Part shown: positions 10,837 through 22,345 of the stretch, piece by piece | How the letters are laid out: every line of letters begins with the position of its first letter | How positions within the stretch are numbered: position 1 is the first letter of the stretch | Assembly (NCBI RefSeq): GCF_027579695.1 | Contig: NC_083587.1 | Span: 2,808,501 to 2,872,500 of the forward strand | Reading direction: 5' to 3' | DNA from: Neoarius graeffei | Lineage: Eukaryota > Chordata > Actinopteri > Siluriformes > Ariidae | DNA: 64,000 nt | Made by a program: the position numbers and the translations under genes | The notes under the pieces: generated by a model | What the model was told of the DNA's origin: nothing | The model's database searches: none | The model's input: the letters and a program-made list of their open reading frames with translations, nothing else

Positions 10837-11659
10837 TTTCCATGCAAAAAGCTCGATATTTCTAACATTTTACCACCAAAAATGTGCAGCTCTACCAGAG
10901 CAAAGCCTGCAAAAATAAGCTGAACTCATTAACATTCCTCTCCCCGGAAATCTGTAATATATAGATTGAGGCACTACCTAAAAGCCCATCTGTTTCTGGG
11001 TTGTAGAATTTCCTTATATCATAGCCAGACTCTTGTTTTATTTCTTTATCATTATAGTTACTATACTTTTCCTTATGTTGTACAAAACAGACACAGAAAG
11101 AGAATAGCTCTGGCCTGATGAGTAGAGTCAGGGCAGTGATTTTATTTACAAATTCGATTTCACCATTGGTGAGACAAGAATACAAAAAAACAACATATTG
11201 GAAAAATAATATAATTTTGAAAAGTAAATATAATACAATGAATCTGCTGCCTGGTATGAAACCCCGGGATAAAACCCCAGTAGGATTAGAACCTCCTGGG
11301 AACGGACTCCTCGTCCGAATGCAGCGCATGGAGCTCCGGGGATTCAAGCTTTAACTTTGAAAAGATGATACAGGTTTTGTTAAAAAAAAAGTGCAATTGA
11401 GGAAATATTTAAAACACTCAGCATCGGCATTATCAGCATACTAATATTAAGAAATTGTGTTATGAAACTAGAAAGACCATTAAAGAGTTTTCTAGAGTTA
11501 TAGTTTGTTTGTAAAAGATGAAAATATTGTTTTAGAAGTGTGCACATTTTGCACGAACTAATGGAAACTCAGGCATGGTTCCAGAGAGCAACAAGCAGGC
11601 CAGGAAGGGCAGTTTGGGGGGCTTGCCATAGTTAGTTGGACAAACCCTGAACCACAGCA
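10837..11659. other. no gene recognised
   Basis: A 151-codon open frame on the minus strand (10892-11347) has no recognisable domain. The GC-richer patch at 11255-11345 has a B-box-like piece but no credible cloverleaf. Confidence 0.5.
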
Positions 11660-11731
11660 GGGAAGTTAGCTCAAGTGGTAGAGAGCTTGCTTAGCATGTG
11701 AGAGGTAGTGGGATTGATGCCCACGTTCTCC
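11660..11731 (+). tRNA. tRNA-Ala (AGC), possibly decayed
   Basis: The sequence follows the vertebrate tRNA-Ala(AGC) consensus: TAGCTCAAGTGGTAGAG in the D arm (A box), loop TTAGCAT with anticodon AGC, T arm GTGGG-ATTGATG-CCCAC and GTTCTCC at the 3' end. The acceptor stem carries one A-C mismatch and several G-U pairs, and one D-stem pair is lost. A TTTT stretch occurs about 22 bases downstream. The weakened stems suggest an ageing gene or pseudogene. Confidence 0.65.
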
Positions 11732-12431
11732 AAAACTGCTACCTTACTCAGATTTTACAGAGAAAACCTTTCTTGTCATCTTGCAAACCATCTGAATCAT
11801 CTGCACTTTCAGCCAAGTCAAGATCAAATTTCTTTCGCCACATTCAAAGCAGCACATCTGTGAAAACAGTCAGTATTTGGATTAAACCCACAACCTTGGC
11901 ACTGTTTGCAACAATGACCAAATCAACTAACTGTACACTACTTTTCTGCTGATATGCTCCTCTGATGAGCTCCGAAGGTTAGCTAATACAGATTCCTTTC
12001 ACTTTGCTTGTCTTTATTTCTTGAATTGCTGACTGACCTCAGGATCTCCAACTCACATTTTTCAACAGGCTTGTCATATTCCCACCATCCACTATGAAAT
12101 TCTAACTTTCGCTTGTGTGCAAAGTCAGCTTAGATAGCTTTTACAAAGTGAAAATATGATGCTTACCTGCTTGTATTCTTAAACCTGCTGGTGAAAAGCT
12201 TGCATCTGTCCTGAAAAGGCACTTTTCACCACCTTATACCCAACTGCTCTCATTGAACAATGAAGCAACAAATGCTTCCTGAGGCATGCCCCAAAAGTGT
12301 GAGAAGCATGCCAGAGACTCCATGTGAGGAGATTTTAGGAACAATTATTCTCCAAACAGCTTTATACCACTGCTGGGCCATGCAATTTTTAATGGTTTAT
12401 TCCGTGAAGGACGCGAGTCTAAATCGGATCC
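11732..12431. other. no gene recognised
   Basis: No open frame with a recognisable domain, and no repeat shared with the rest of the window. Confidence 0.5.
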
Positions 12432-15094
12432 GGTGAAAACCTCCCCTGTCCAAAACCTCCCATCGGAAACCTCACAGGGAGGTTTTCTACTCACTTTGTG
12501 GGGTTTTTGCCTGACACGAGGGGGTTTTCAACTAATTAATCTCAGGCGTTAATTGAGTAAATCAGTTGAAATCCTCCCACATCAGTCGAACCCACTCCCC
12601 CCCCCCCCCAATCTGAGCAGATCTATAAATCCTTGATCAATTAAGGGACTAATAGCTTGTGGCATAATTTTGTTGCATCTTTATGTTAAAAATCCCAGTG
12701 GTCACCAATATACCAAAAAACATACTTATTTGGTCCTTTTTATAAAATCTATAAAAATAATTGTTATTATACTGACTGGCATATTCTAATAATTATTATT
12801 TTAAAATAGGCCAATATTTTAAAGAGACAAAATATTCCCTGTAAATTTATTATTTTGGCCTAATTATTTTGGCAAACTATTTAAACTGTGACAGTAAAAA
12901 TTTAATAATGAAAGCAATAGCATTAGAGATTATTCTTTTAACATATGCCAATATTTCTAAAATGTACGTGTTCCTTGTAAATTTATTTAGGCCAAATTAT
13001 TTTAGCAAACTATGTAAATTGTGACTCAAAATTTAATAATGAATGCAATAGCATTATAGAAGGTTTATTTCACTAAAGTTTAATCAAATGAAAATAAATG
13101 AATTAATTTGAAATGATTCCCTTAGACTCCCAAACCCTAACTGGCCAACAGGAATTGACTTGTACAACTCATTCTTCTGTGGTGAAAGAATTTCATTGGT
13201 CCATTTTGTTATCCAGTGCCTATACAGTCTGTGAGCAATTGTAATTAAGTTGGATTTGTTTGTCAAGCATCCACTGACCAACAGCTTGTACAAACAAGAA
13301 TTAGGAGATGGTTTAATCAAGGCCAAGCTTAATAAGGGTAATTAACAGTGCAAGTACCTTTTATATAAACAATAGCAGAACTTTCTTTTGTAACAGGGCG
13401 ATGAACATACTATAATTATTATTATTTTTTTATTCCATCATTAAACTATTGTTTGAATAATTTGAATTATTTTCAGAACATTAAATATGTACTGTAGGGG
13501 GACAAGATTGAGTATGTACCAATGCAATTCACTGAATAAAAGATAACAACATAGCATTTTATGATCATGTAATATTTTATTACTGTGAAGACAATAATTA
13601 TTTTATTCAATAAAATTACAAAAATAAATCAACAAATTAAATATATTAAAATTAGTATAGGCGGCACGGTGTTGTAGTGGTTAGCGCTGTCGCCTCACAG
13701 CAAGAAGGTCCTGGGTTCGAGCCCCGGGGCTGGCGAGGGCCTTTCTGTGTGGAGTTTGCATGTTCTCCCCGTGTCCGCGTGGGTTTCCTCCGGGTGCTCC
13801 GGTTTCCCCCACAGTCCAAAGACATGCAGGTTAGGTTAACTGGTGACTCTAAATTGACCGTAGGTGTGAGTGTGAATGGTTGTCTGTGTCTATGTGTCAG
13901 CCCTGTGATGACCTGGCGACTTGTCCAGGGTGTACCCCACCTTTCGCCTGTAGTCAGCTGGGATAGGCTCCAGCTTGCCTGCGACCCTGTAGAAGGATAA
14001 AGCGGCTTGAGATAATGAGAATGAGAAAATTAGTATAAAAAGAAGTATTCTAATCTAACAATAAACAGTGCTGGAAAGCTGCATGAGCCACTTCACTATT
14101 TATTAATTTATATGATAATATTTTAAATGTATAATAAAATTTTAAATGTATATTTTTGCATCTTTGGTATAATGTTAAGGTAAGTATTTGTCCTAATCAG
14201 TCGTTATTTGGAAGATCATAATATTTCCAGTTCCATAAGTGAGCATTTTGTCCTACACTCGTCACTTGTGTCTTTTAGGCCTACCAAAAAGCTGCAACTG
14301 GCCGGGTGTATATTATTTAGGAGTTTTTTGATACTTGCCTATGTTTTATACTATAGTTTATATTTTAACACAGAAATCATACATATTTTGACTTAACTTA
14401 CTTACTGTCACCATACTAAAAATGTGAAAATAATAACCTACTTACCTACCCTGGCCTCTGGCAATTATATAAAAAATAAGATTAAATTTAAGACTTGCAT
14501 TTTTAAAGACCTTTTCACAACCCAGAGATATTTAGCAGATAAATCAGCCTAACTGCTTTGAGTTATAAGTGTAAAGATATCTTATATTCCTTATATTTTT
14601 AAGTGTAAATACAGTAAGTAGCTTACGGATATAAATCTTTCAAGATGCCTTTTATAAATCAATCACTGCAATAATCATGTGATTAACTATTATTGTTTAT
14701 TCACAATTTAAGCTGTTGGGACTATTTATTTACTATATTTATATTTATTCATACTTGTAAATAATATTTTATATAATTTACTAAATGTATGTGAATTGCC
14801 TAATTGCATGTAGGCATAAACAAGCATAAACATTTTACTACATATCATGTTATCCAGTTGGCTAATTACTTTAACACTGGCAATAATCTTCAAAAGATTT
14901 CAAAAGGTCCCGGCCTGGGATTTTGTTTATCTGACATTTACTAATTTCACAAAAGTCGAAAATGTCCCTCTTGTCTGTCAACAACAGATGGAAGGTTTGT
15001 TTGCTCAACAGTTAAAATTATGATCGAAAACCTCCCTGACTCGCCATTGTTATGGTCGACTTCCTCCTTTGTTTTCTGCTGGGAGGTTTTCACC
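12432..15094. other. AT-rich block bracketed by inverted GGTGAAAACCTCCC motifs
   Basis: GGTGAAAACCTCCC occurs at 12432-12445, and its exact complement GGGAGGTTTTCACC at 15081-15094. Extra AAAACCTCCC-like motifs occur close by on both sides (about 12450-12530 and 15020-15120). The 2.6 kb between them is very AT-rich and non-coding apart from a SINE at 13660-14025. Subterminal clusters of a short motif are typical of some DNA transposons, but I could not identify TIRs or a target duplication, so the identity is open. Confidence 0.35.
13660..14025 (+). mobile_element. tRNA-derived SINE (V-SINE type), full length
   Basis: The tRNA-related head GGCGGCACGGTG...GGTTCGAGCCCC carries A- and B-box promoter sequences. 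It is followed by the conserved central domain of V-SINEs (TGGAGTTTGCATGTTCTCCC onward) and a short GATAATGAGA-type tail. A perfect 12-bp target duplication AAAATTAGTATA flanks it (13648-13659 and 14026-14037). It sits inside the AT-rich block 12432-15094. Confidence 0.93.
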
Positions 15095-15835
15095 TATTTC
15101 AATGACAGGTTTTCGCCAGGGAGGGTTATTGCCGTAAATCGCCTAAATAGACACGCTCAAAATTAGCCCCACTTAACAGACGGTATGCTGTTCAGACGTG
15201 TTGTACTTAGACGTGTTCTATATAGGCGTGTTATAAATACAAATAGTTTTTATAAATATCAAAATTATGATGCTTCTATGTGTATGGTTACAAGTAGCAT
15301 TTGGAATTTTAGGCCAAAATATGAGATAAATGACATGAAATGCTGTTTCTTTTCTCCATATATATTGAGAAACTACATTCTCCAAACGTAAAAGAATATA
15401 AAGCGCTATTTAGGCGTATAATAGACAGGCAAGCGTGTTCCCCCTGGTTTTACTATATATTTTACCATACAAATGTGTAGTCAGTAAGTCTAAAACCATG
15501 CACATTTTTGCATTTTAATACCTGTCTTATTAAATATAATTCCATAAATTTGACAAATTAGGCCTAATCTGTAGTAATCCCCTATATATAGACTTAACGT
15601 CCACTGTCCAAGCAGGTAAAAAAATTAACTCATGAATCTGTTTATGACCTATAATATGGAAATTTTTTATGGAGTTTTAGAAAATTTTCAGAATACAGTG
15701 AAAATGATAATAAAGTAATAGCAAAAAAAAAAAACAAAATAGGCCCTACTAGATATTTAATGCATTCATAATTTGAAATTTGAATTAAGCCTAAGTCTGG
15801 CTGACATTTGATTGTAAGACCACCTGTTTGAAGAT
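15095..15835. other. no gene recognised
   Basis: AT-rich DNA without recognisable domains, RNA genes or transposon ends. Confidence 0.5.
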
Positions 15836-15966
15836 CTCATCTCATTATCTCTAGCCGCTTTATCCTGTTCTACAGGGTCACAGGCAAGCTGGAGCCTATC
15901 CCAGCTGACTACGGGCGAAAGGCGGGGTACACCCTGGACAAGTCGCCAGGTCATCACAGGGCTGAC
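15836..15966 (-). mobile_element. SINE fragment (3' part), same family
   Basis: The 3' part of the V-SINE-type family in inverse orientation, from the ATCTCATTATCTC tail to the GTCAGCCCTGTGATGACC segment. The tRNA head and central domain are missing. It ends 14 bases before the broken Tc1 element, so one deletion probably removed the SINE head and the Tc1 3' half together. Confidence 0.9.
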
Positions 15967-15980
15967 TGTTTCAGCTAGCA

Positions 15981-16754
15981 TGAAAATGCAAGGTCTTCCC
16001 TGAAAGAGAATCTGGATGGGAGCATATGTTGCTCTAGAACCTGGATATACCTTTCAGTATTGATGGTGTCTTTCCAGATGTGTAAGCTGCCCATGCCACA
16101 CACACTAATGAAACCCCATACCATCAGAGATGCAGGCTTCTGAACTGAGCGCTGATAATAACTTGGGTTGTCCTTCTCCTCTTTAGTCCGAATGACACGG
16201 CGTCCCTGATTTCCATAAAGAACTTCAAATTTTGATTCGTCTGACCACAGAACAGTTTTCCACTTTGCCACAGTCCATTTTAAATGAGCCTTGGCCCAGA
16301 GAAGACGTCTGCACTTCTGGATCATGTTTAGATACGGCTTCTTCTTTGAACTACAGAGTTTTAGCTGGCAACGGCGGATGGCACAGTGAATTGTGTTCAC
16401 AGATAATGTTCCCTGGAAATATTCCTGAGCCCATTTTGTGATTTCCAATACAGAAGCATGCCTGTATGTGATGCAGTGTCGTCTAAGGGCCTGAAGATCA
16501 CGGGCACCCAGTATGGTTTTCCGGCCTTGACCCTTATGCACAGAGATTCTTCCAGATTCTCTGAATCTTTTGATGATATTATGCACTGTAGATGATGACA
16601 TGTTCAAACTCTTTGCAATTTTACACTGTCGAACTCCTTTCTGATATTGCTTCACTATTTGTCGGCGCAGAATTAGGGGGATTGGTGATCCTCTTCCCAT
16701 CTTTGCTTCTGAGAGCCGCTGCCACTCCAAGATGCTCTTTTTATACCCAGTCAT
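15981..16754 (-). pseudogene. Tc1 transposase, truncated
   Basis: Cut-and-paste transposase with an N-terminal paired-like helix-turn-helix (residues 20-80; KMGRGSPIPLILRRQIV and SSSTVHNIIKRFRESG) and the first catalytic Asp in LWSDESKFEVL (about residue 170). The second Asp and the final Asp/Glu of the DDE triad are lost because the gene ends where the SINE fragment begins. A small deletion near LEQHMLPSR also shifts the last codons. The start at 16754 fits the family start MTGYKK. It cannot encode an active enzyme. Confidence 0.9.
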
Positions 16755-17063
16755 GTTAATGACTTATTGCCAATTGACCTAATGAGTTGCAATTTGGTCC
16801 TCCAGCTGTTCCTTTTTTGTACCTTTAACTTTTCCAGCCTCTTATTGCCCCTGTCCCAACTTTTTTGAGATGTGTTGCTGTCATGAAATTTCAAATGAGC
16901 CAATATTTGGCATGAAATTTCAAAATGTCTCACTTTCGACATTTGATATGTTCTCTATGTTCTATTGTGAATACAATATCAGTTTTTGAGATTTGTAAAT
17001 TATTGCATTCCATTTTTATTTACAATTTGTACTTTGTCCCAACTTTTTTGGAATCGGGGTTGT
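15981..17063 (-). mobile_element. Tc1-type DNA transposon, 5' two thirds
   Basis: The right end reads CAACCCCGATTCCAAAAAAG inward on the minus strand, the terminal repeat of a very common teleost Tc1 family, next to a TA. The 5' non-coding part and about 258 transposase codons follow. The other end and the last third of the gene are missing. No matching left TIR exists in the window. Confidence 0.92.
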
Positions 17064-18845
17064 ATAAACATTGCATGATAGCAATTACTTAGTTAAAATG
17101 TGCAGTTATCTAACATAGTACTGAGGATATATTTTTATTTGCATGATCAAATGTCAGGAATATAGATATTTATGCAGTGTTTTATGCCCGCATGTTGCAC
17201 TAGCAAAGACATGTTTTTGGGTTGTTTGTCCATCTGCTATCTTTCAGGTTAAATCTCTAAGTAGTGTGTATTACCACACAGGCATCAGTAGTGTGGGCTA
17301 CATTTTTCTCGTTTTAAGTTCAGACATCAGTGTGTCACGTACTGCTTTCTAGTCAGAATTCTTCTGAATCTGAAGAGGTAGAACTGGAAGTGGGTTACTC
17401 AGATGACTCTGATGATGACCCAGATTACAGGTTTGAGAAACCGTAACATTTTTTCTAATAGGATGTGTGTTCCTTTATATATTATTAACTTGTACTTTGT
17501 TTTTTTTTACACACATTATTAAATTTATTAAGAGGCCTTTTTATTTTTAGATATTGTATCTAAATTTTTTTGTCCCACCACCTTTTCTCTGAAAAGGAGC
17601 GGGGGGACATATATAGAAATAGGGGCCAGCTGTCCGTCTGGTTAAAGTTTTTCAGAATGTGCTTATGCTTGAAATATTTATTGGTTTTAAACAATTTATA
17701 ATTTTGCAAAAAAGGTAATAATATTGCTTTAGCTGTTTCTTTGTAACTTCAAGCTTTTTTGAGAAAAACTTGGTAAAATTTAACTTTGAAAAAATCTCAA
17801 CCTTGACTTAAGAGTTTCTGATGACTTGCGGCGGGGGGATATTGGTCACTTTAGTGGCAATCTTGTAAAGTTTATTTTTGTGATACATGCCTGTTTTGTC
17901 ATATTATCTGTAGAACGACTTTTTTTTTATCATATCAAAGCTTTCGGGCAGATTAGCAGCATGCATTTGATTTGCATTATACAATATTTTTGATAAAATT
18001 GAATTTGACTTCTGGAGAAACTTTTTCTCTGGAGATTAAACATTAATTTTAATTATTAATTTTGTTTTTTTGTATGATGTAATTTTTCATCATATGAATT
18101 TTCTCAGGAAATTTATTGATTGTAATGTGTTTGTGTTAAAACTGTTCACAGTTTTGCTCTTAAAAATGACACGCATATTCAGTTGCATTTTGTTGAATCT
18201 GCCTAATGCCATACTGAGTCTTCAACTCTTTGTCATAAAAACTTACAGTATTTTTTCCTATGAATTTTCTCAGGAAATGTATTGATTGTAATGTGTTTGT
18301 GTTAAAACTGTTCAGTTTTGCTCTTAAATATGATGTTGTATTATAAATTGTATGTAGACGTCTACTTGAAAAGATTGGTGTAGAGTTTGTTTTGTTTCAA
18401 GCGGAGATTTAGTAATGTTTATGTTTATCTGGCGTATTGTTTGCAAGTCATTATTGGAATAAAACATTGAATTTTAAAACATTCATAAAGTTTGTTTTAC
18501 TTAATTTTTAGTTCTCAATATTGGAGAGTAAGCCTCTAATACAATCATAAAAATTGTAGGCCCACTGCCTGTATGTAAATATCCAGATCCCCTGTAAATA
18601 GCAGCTCCCTGGTGTGGCTGGATGGACACCTGCTACAAATGTTCATAGAATGTTCTGCTTCACCTGTTCATATGATGTTTGTGAACATTTGTGAACATTT
18701 GTATAATGTTCATATAATGTTCGCATATGAACATTACCTGTCCTCATTCTTTGTTCATGTAATGCTCATGCAATATTCATTTCATGTTCACGAACAATTC
18801 TATGCGAACGTTCTAAAAACATTTAAAAAAAATTCAGTTTCCGGG
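17064..18845. other. no gene recognised, one possible orphan exon
   Basis: AT-rich DNA. A 76-base stretch at 17354-17429 lies between an acceptor-like CTTTCTAG and a weak donor CAG/GTTTGA and reads as an acidic peptide ending DDSDDDPDY. A small duplication lies at 18093-18330, and a run of GTTCATAT/GAACAT motifs at about 18640-18800. No transposon was identified. Confidence 0.4.
18093..18330 (+). repeat. short duplicated segment (about 75 bp, two copies)
   Basis: TATGAATTTTCTCAGGAAAT...GTTTTGCTCTTAAA occurs at 18093-18168 and again at 18259-18330 with small indels. Confidence 0.85.
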
Positions 18846-19625
18846 TGAGTGGTACTCCTCTCACACAACCACAAACAGATGCAAGATAAAACAACTCATC
18901 TGGACACAACATCAGTAAGTACAGGACTCAAAATCAGCAAAAAGAAGACTGAACTCATGAAGATTAACACTACAAACAGCACACCAGTCACAATCGGAGG
19001 GGAAGAATTAAAGGAGGCTGAGTCCTTTGTGTACTTCGGAAGCGTAGTAGACCGTCAGGGGGGCATGGATAGAGATGTAACAGCCAGGATAGGGAAAGCA
19101 AGAGCAACCTTCATAATGCTGAAGAATGTCTGGGCCACTAGCATGATATGAGTAGCCACCAAACTCTGGATCTTCAACTCTAATGTCAAGTCAGTACTGC
19201 TCTATGGATCTGAGACATGGAGAACAACAAAAGCAACACAGCACAGGATACAAACCTTCATAAACACTTGTCTGAGAAGAATCTTGAAAATCAAGTGGTC
19301 AGACAAGATCAGCAACCTGGAGCTGTGGGATAGAGCAGGATAAAATCCAGTTGGAAGCCAGATCCTCAAGAGGAAATGGTCCTGGATAGGGCACACACTC
19401 AGGAAGCCAAGATCCAGCATTACACCTGGAATCCACAGGGCAGAAGAAAGAGAGGAAGGCCAAAAAACAGCTGGAGAAGGGACACAGAGGAGGAGATGAG
19501 GAGTATAGACAACAGCTGGCACGACCTAAGGAAGAAGGCGAAAAGACGAGTGCAATGGAGGAACATCATCAATGGCCTACGCTCTGATCGGGGCAAAGGG
19601 CCCAAGTAAGTAAGTACGTAAGTAC
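18846..19625 (+). mobile_element. LINE 3' end, RTE/BovB-like
   Basis: C-terminal part of a LINE reverse transcriptase: GLKISKKKTELMKIN, FVYFGSVVDRQGG, ARIGKARATFIMLK, then SVLLYGSETWRTTK, RGRPKNSWRRDTEEE and a final GPK, followed by a GTAAGTAAGTA tail. The frame has an early TGA after about 100 codons and at least one more break, so it is dead. The 5' part is missing, as is usual for LINE copies. Family placement rests on the typical C-terminal sequence and is less certain than the LINE call. Confidence 0.8.
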
Positions 19626-20713
19626 TGTACATACTTGGTCAGCAAGTATGCTGAACTTCCCGACTTATGTGAGCTGGGATTTATTTAATGACGATGATGG
19701 TTTTTGTGAGTTTTCTGTCAACATGAACCACTTTTTTTCTGGCCACTTTTGCAATTGGACTTCTCAGTATTGGTACTTGCATCAGTAGCATGCGCTGGGG
19801 AAAAAAATGAGATTTTCTGAAAAAAAAAATCATATTCTTAGTGGGCTAAAACTGTGCAGGGGTGTGTAGAACCCTTTCTGATGGTTTTTGTAGGTTCTCT
19901 GTCCACTTACACCACTTTTTCTAATGCCTTGGCCTTGACAGCCTTGGCCTCAAGAGCCCTGGCCTTGAGAGCCTGAGCCTTGACAGCTCATGTGCTGCAT
20001 AATCTCATCTCATTATCTGTAGCCACTTTATCCTGTTCTACAGGGTTGCAGGCAAGCTGGAGCCTATCCCAGCTGACTACAGGTGAAAGGCTGGGTACAC
20101 CCTGGACAAGTCGCCAGGTCATCACAGGGCTGACACATAGACACAGACAACCATTCACACTCACATTCACACCTATGGTCAATTTAGAGTCACCAGTTAA
20201 CCTAACCTGCATGTCTTTGGACTGTGGGGGAAACCGGAGCACCCGGAGGAAACCCACGAGGATATGGGGAGAACATGCAAACTCCATACAGAAAGGCCCT
20301 CGCCGGCCACAGGGCTCGAACCCGGACCTTCTTGCTGTGAGGCGACAGTGCTAACCACTACACCACCGTGCCGCCTGTGTTGCATAATATTTAAAAAAAT
20401 TGTAAAGCAAAAAAAAAAAAACAATCACATGAGTGGGTGCCTTGTATTCACAGGTGGTATAGAGTCCCTTCTGATGTTTTTTTTTTTGAGGAATTTCTGC
20501 CCACTTGGATACTTTTTTACATGGTGCCTCAGCCTTGACAGCACATGAGCGGGGGAGGAAAAAAAATTCTGAAAAAAAAAGTTCTGAAATTTAAGACTCT
20601 AGAGGGGTGTGTTGAACCCAAGCCTGAAAACCCCTGATGTTTTAGGGTGCTTTTATACATGAAAAGCACATATGCAGGTGTGAAAAGCTCATGTGTTTAG
20701 TGAGTCAGCATAC
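19622..20713 (+). repeat. partial, older copy of the 4.2-kb tandem unit
   Basis: Matches the middle of the units to its right, from TACTTGGTCAGCAAGTATGC to GAGTCAGCATAC, but is more diverged. It holds a SINE at 20004-20375 and an extra imperfect internal repeat. It stops exactly where the gypsy fragment begins in the other units, so it may represent the pre-insertion state. Confidence 0.75.
20004..20375 (-). mobile_element. tRNA-derived SINE (V-SINE type), full length
   Basis: Complete inverse copy, ending in the tRNA head complement ACCACCGTGCCGCC. Flanked by the target duplication TGTGCTGCATAAT (19991-20003; one change at 20376-20388). Same family as 13660-14025. Confidence 0.93.
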
Positions 20714-20721
20714 ATGCTAAC

Positions 20722-21075
20722 CATAAACTGTGGGACTTTGTCATTTTTTTTCAGCCTGATGCCCGTGGTAAAACTGAGCAGTGGAACTTTGCCATTTTTC
20801 TGAACTGTGGGACTTTGCCATTTTTCTGAACTGTGGGATTTTGTCATTTTTCCGCCTGATGCCCATGGTAAAACTGAGCAGTGGGACTTTGTCATTTTTT
20901 TTGGCCTGATGCCCATGGTAAAACTGAGCAGTGGGACATTGCCATTTTTCTGAACTGTGAGAATTTGTCATTTTTCTGAACTGTGGGAATTTGTCATTTT
21001 TTCTGAACTGTGGGACTTTGCCATTTTTCTGAACTGTGGGACTTTGTCATGTTTCTGCCTGATGCCCATGGTAAA
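20722..21075 (+). repeat. minisatellite, unit about 26 bp
   Basis: Repeats of CTGAACTGTGGGACTTTGCC plus ATTTTT, with variants containing GCCTGATGCCCATGGTAAAA. Shorter versions stand at 25127-25325 and 33762-33960 at the start of units 2 and 3. The array-length difference is typical of minisatellite slippage. Confidence 0.9.
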
Positions 21076-21098
21076 AAAAGTCAGGACTAAATCATCAT

Positions 21099-21139
<41 letters not shown>

Positions 21140-22345
21140 GAGAGAGAGGACTACCAGGAAATACAGAAAATAAAAAGACATTAGATTACAGGGAACTAAC
21201 CATAAGTTTGCTGTTCTCTGCCAAGAGAGACAGTCACAGTTGTGGCCAAAACTTTGCTGAAAGCATCCCAACCTTGGACCCACTGAGTAGCACCTGTATA
21301 CTGGCCAATATTCATATAACAGGTTTGGATGCTTTGGGATAGATTTAACTTTTAATTCCATTTTTCAACATTTTTTATCTAATCAGGTGATGGAACTGCA
21401 ACCCAACTTCCTAACCCAGGTTGCAACCCAACCCCCCACAGCTCTTTGTCCTTCTTATTGGCCCTTCCTTTGTTTTGGGCTCTCTGGTACACGAGTCTGC
21501 CTGCAAAACCTCACTGGAGGCCAATATATCCCATTATTGCCATCTGGTGGTCAGAGCAGGTAATGCAGGGCCACCTCAGCTTCTTCCCTGGAATGGTCAG
21601 CAATGGTGCTGACCTTCCCGACTTAAGTGAACTTAGATTTATTGCCATCTGATGGTCACAGTAGGTAATGCAGGGCCACTTCAGCTTCTCCCTGGTATGG
21701 TCAGCAAGTATGCTGACCTTCCCAACTTGAGTGATCTTAGATTTATTAAATGACAATGTAAAAAAAAAAAAATTTATTATTTTTGGGCTGACACTGTACA
21801 TTCTTGGTCAGCAAGTATGCTGAACTTCCCGACTTATGTGAGCTGGGATTTATTTAATGACAATGATGTTTTTTGTGAGTTTTCTGTCAACATGAACCAC
21901 TTTTTTCTGGCCACTTTGACCAATTGGACACTTGGACTTCTTAGTATTGGTACTTGCATCGGTAGCATGCGCTGGGGAAAATTTTTTGATTATCTGAAAA
22001 AAAAATCATATTCATAAATCATATTCATATTCTTTGTTGGCTAACACTGTGCAGGGGTGTGTAAAACCCTTTCTGATGGTTTTTGTAGGTTCTCTGTCCA
22101 CTTGCACCACTTTTTCAAAGGCCTTGTCAGCTCTGGCCTCGAGAGCCCTGGCCTCGAGAGCCCGAGCCTTGACAGCACATGCACCGGGGAGAAAAAAAAA
22201 CATTTCTGAAAAAAAAAAATCTGAAATTTAAGACTCTAGAGGGGTGTGTGGAACCCAAGCCCGACGACCCCTGATGTTTTTATGGTGCTTTTATACATGA
22301 AAAGCACATATGCAAGTGTAAAATCTCATGGGCTTGGTGAGTCAG

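Noticed and set aside
11255-11345. tRNA-like patch with a B-box-like GGTTCTAATCC on the minus strand
   Set aside because: I could not fold a cloverleaf with a credible anticodon arm; only a local hairpin CGGAC/GTCCG is present.
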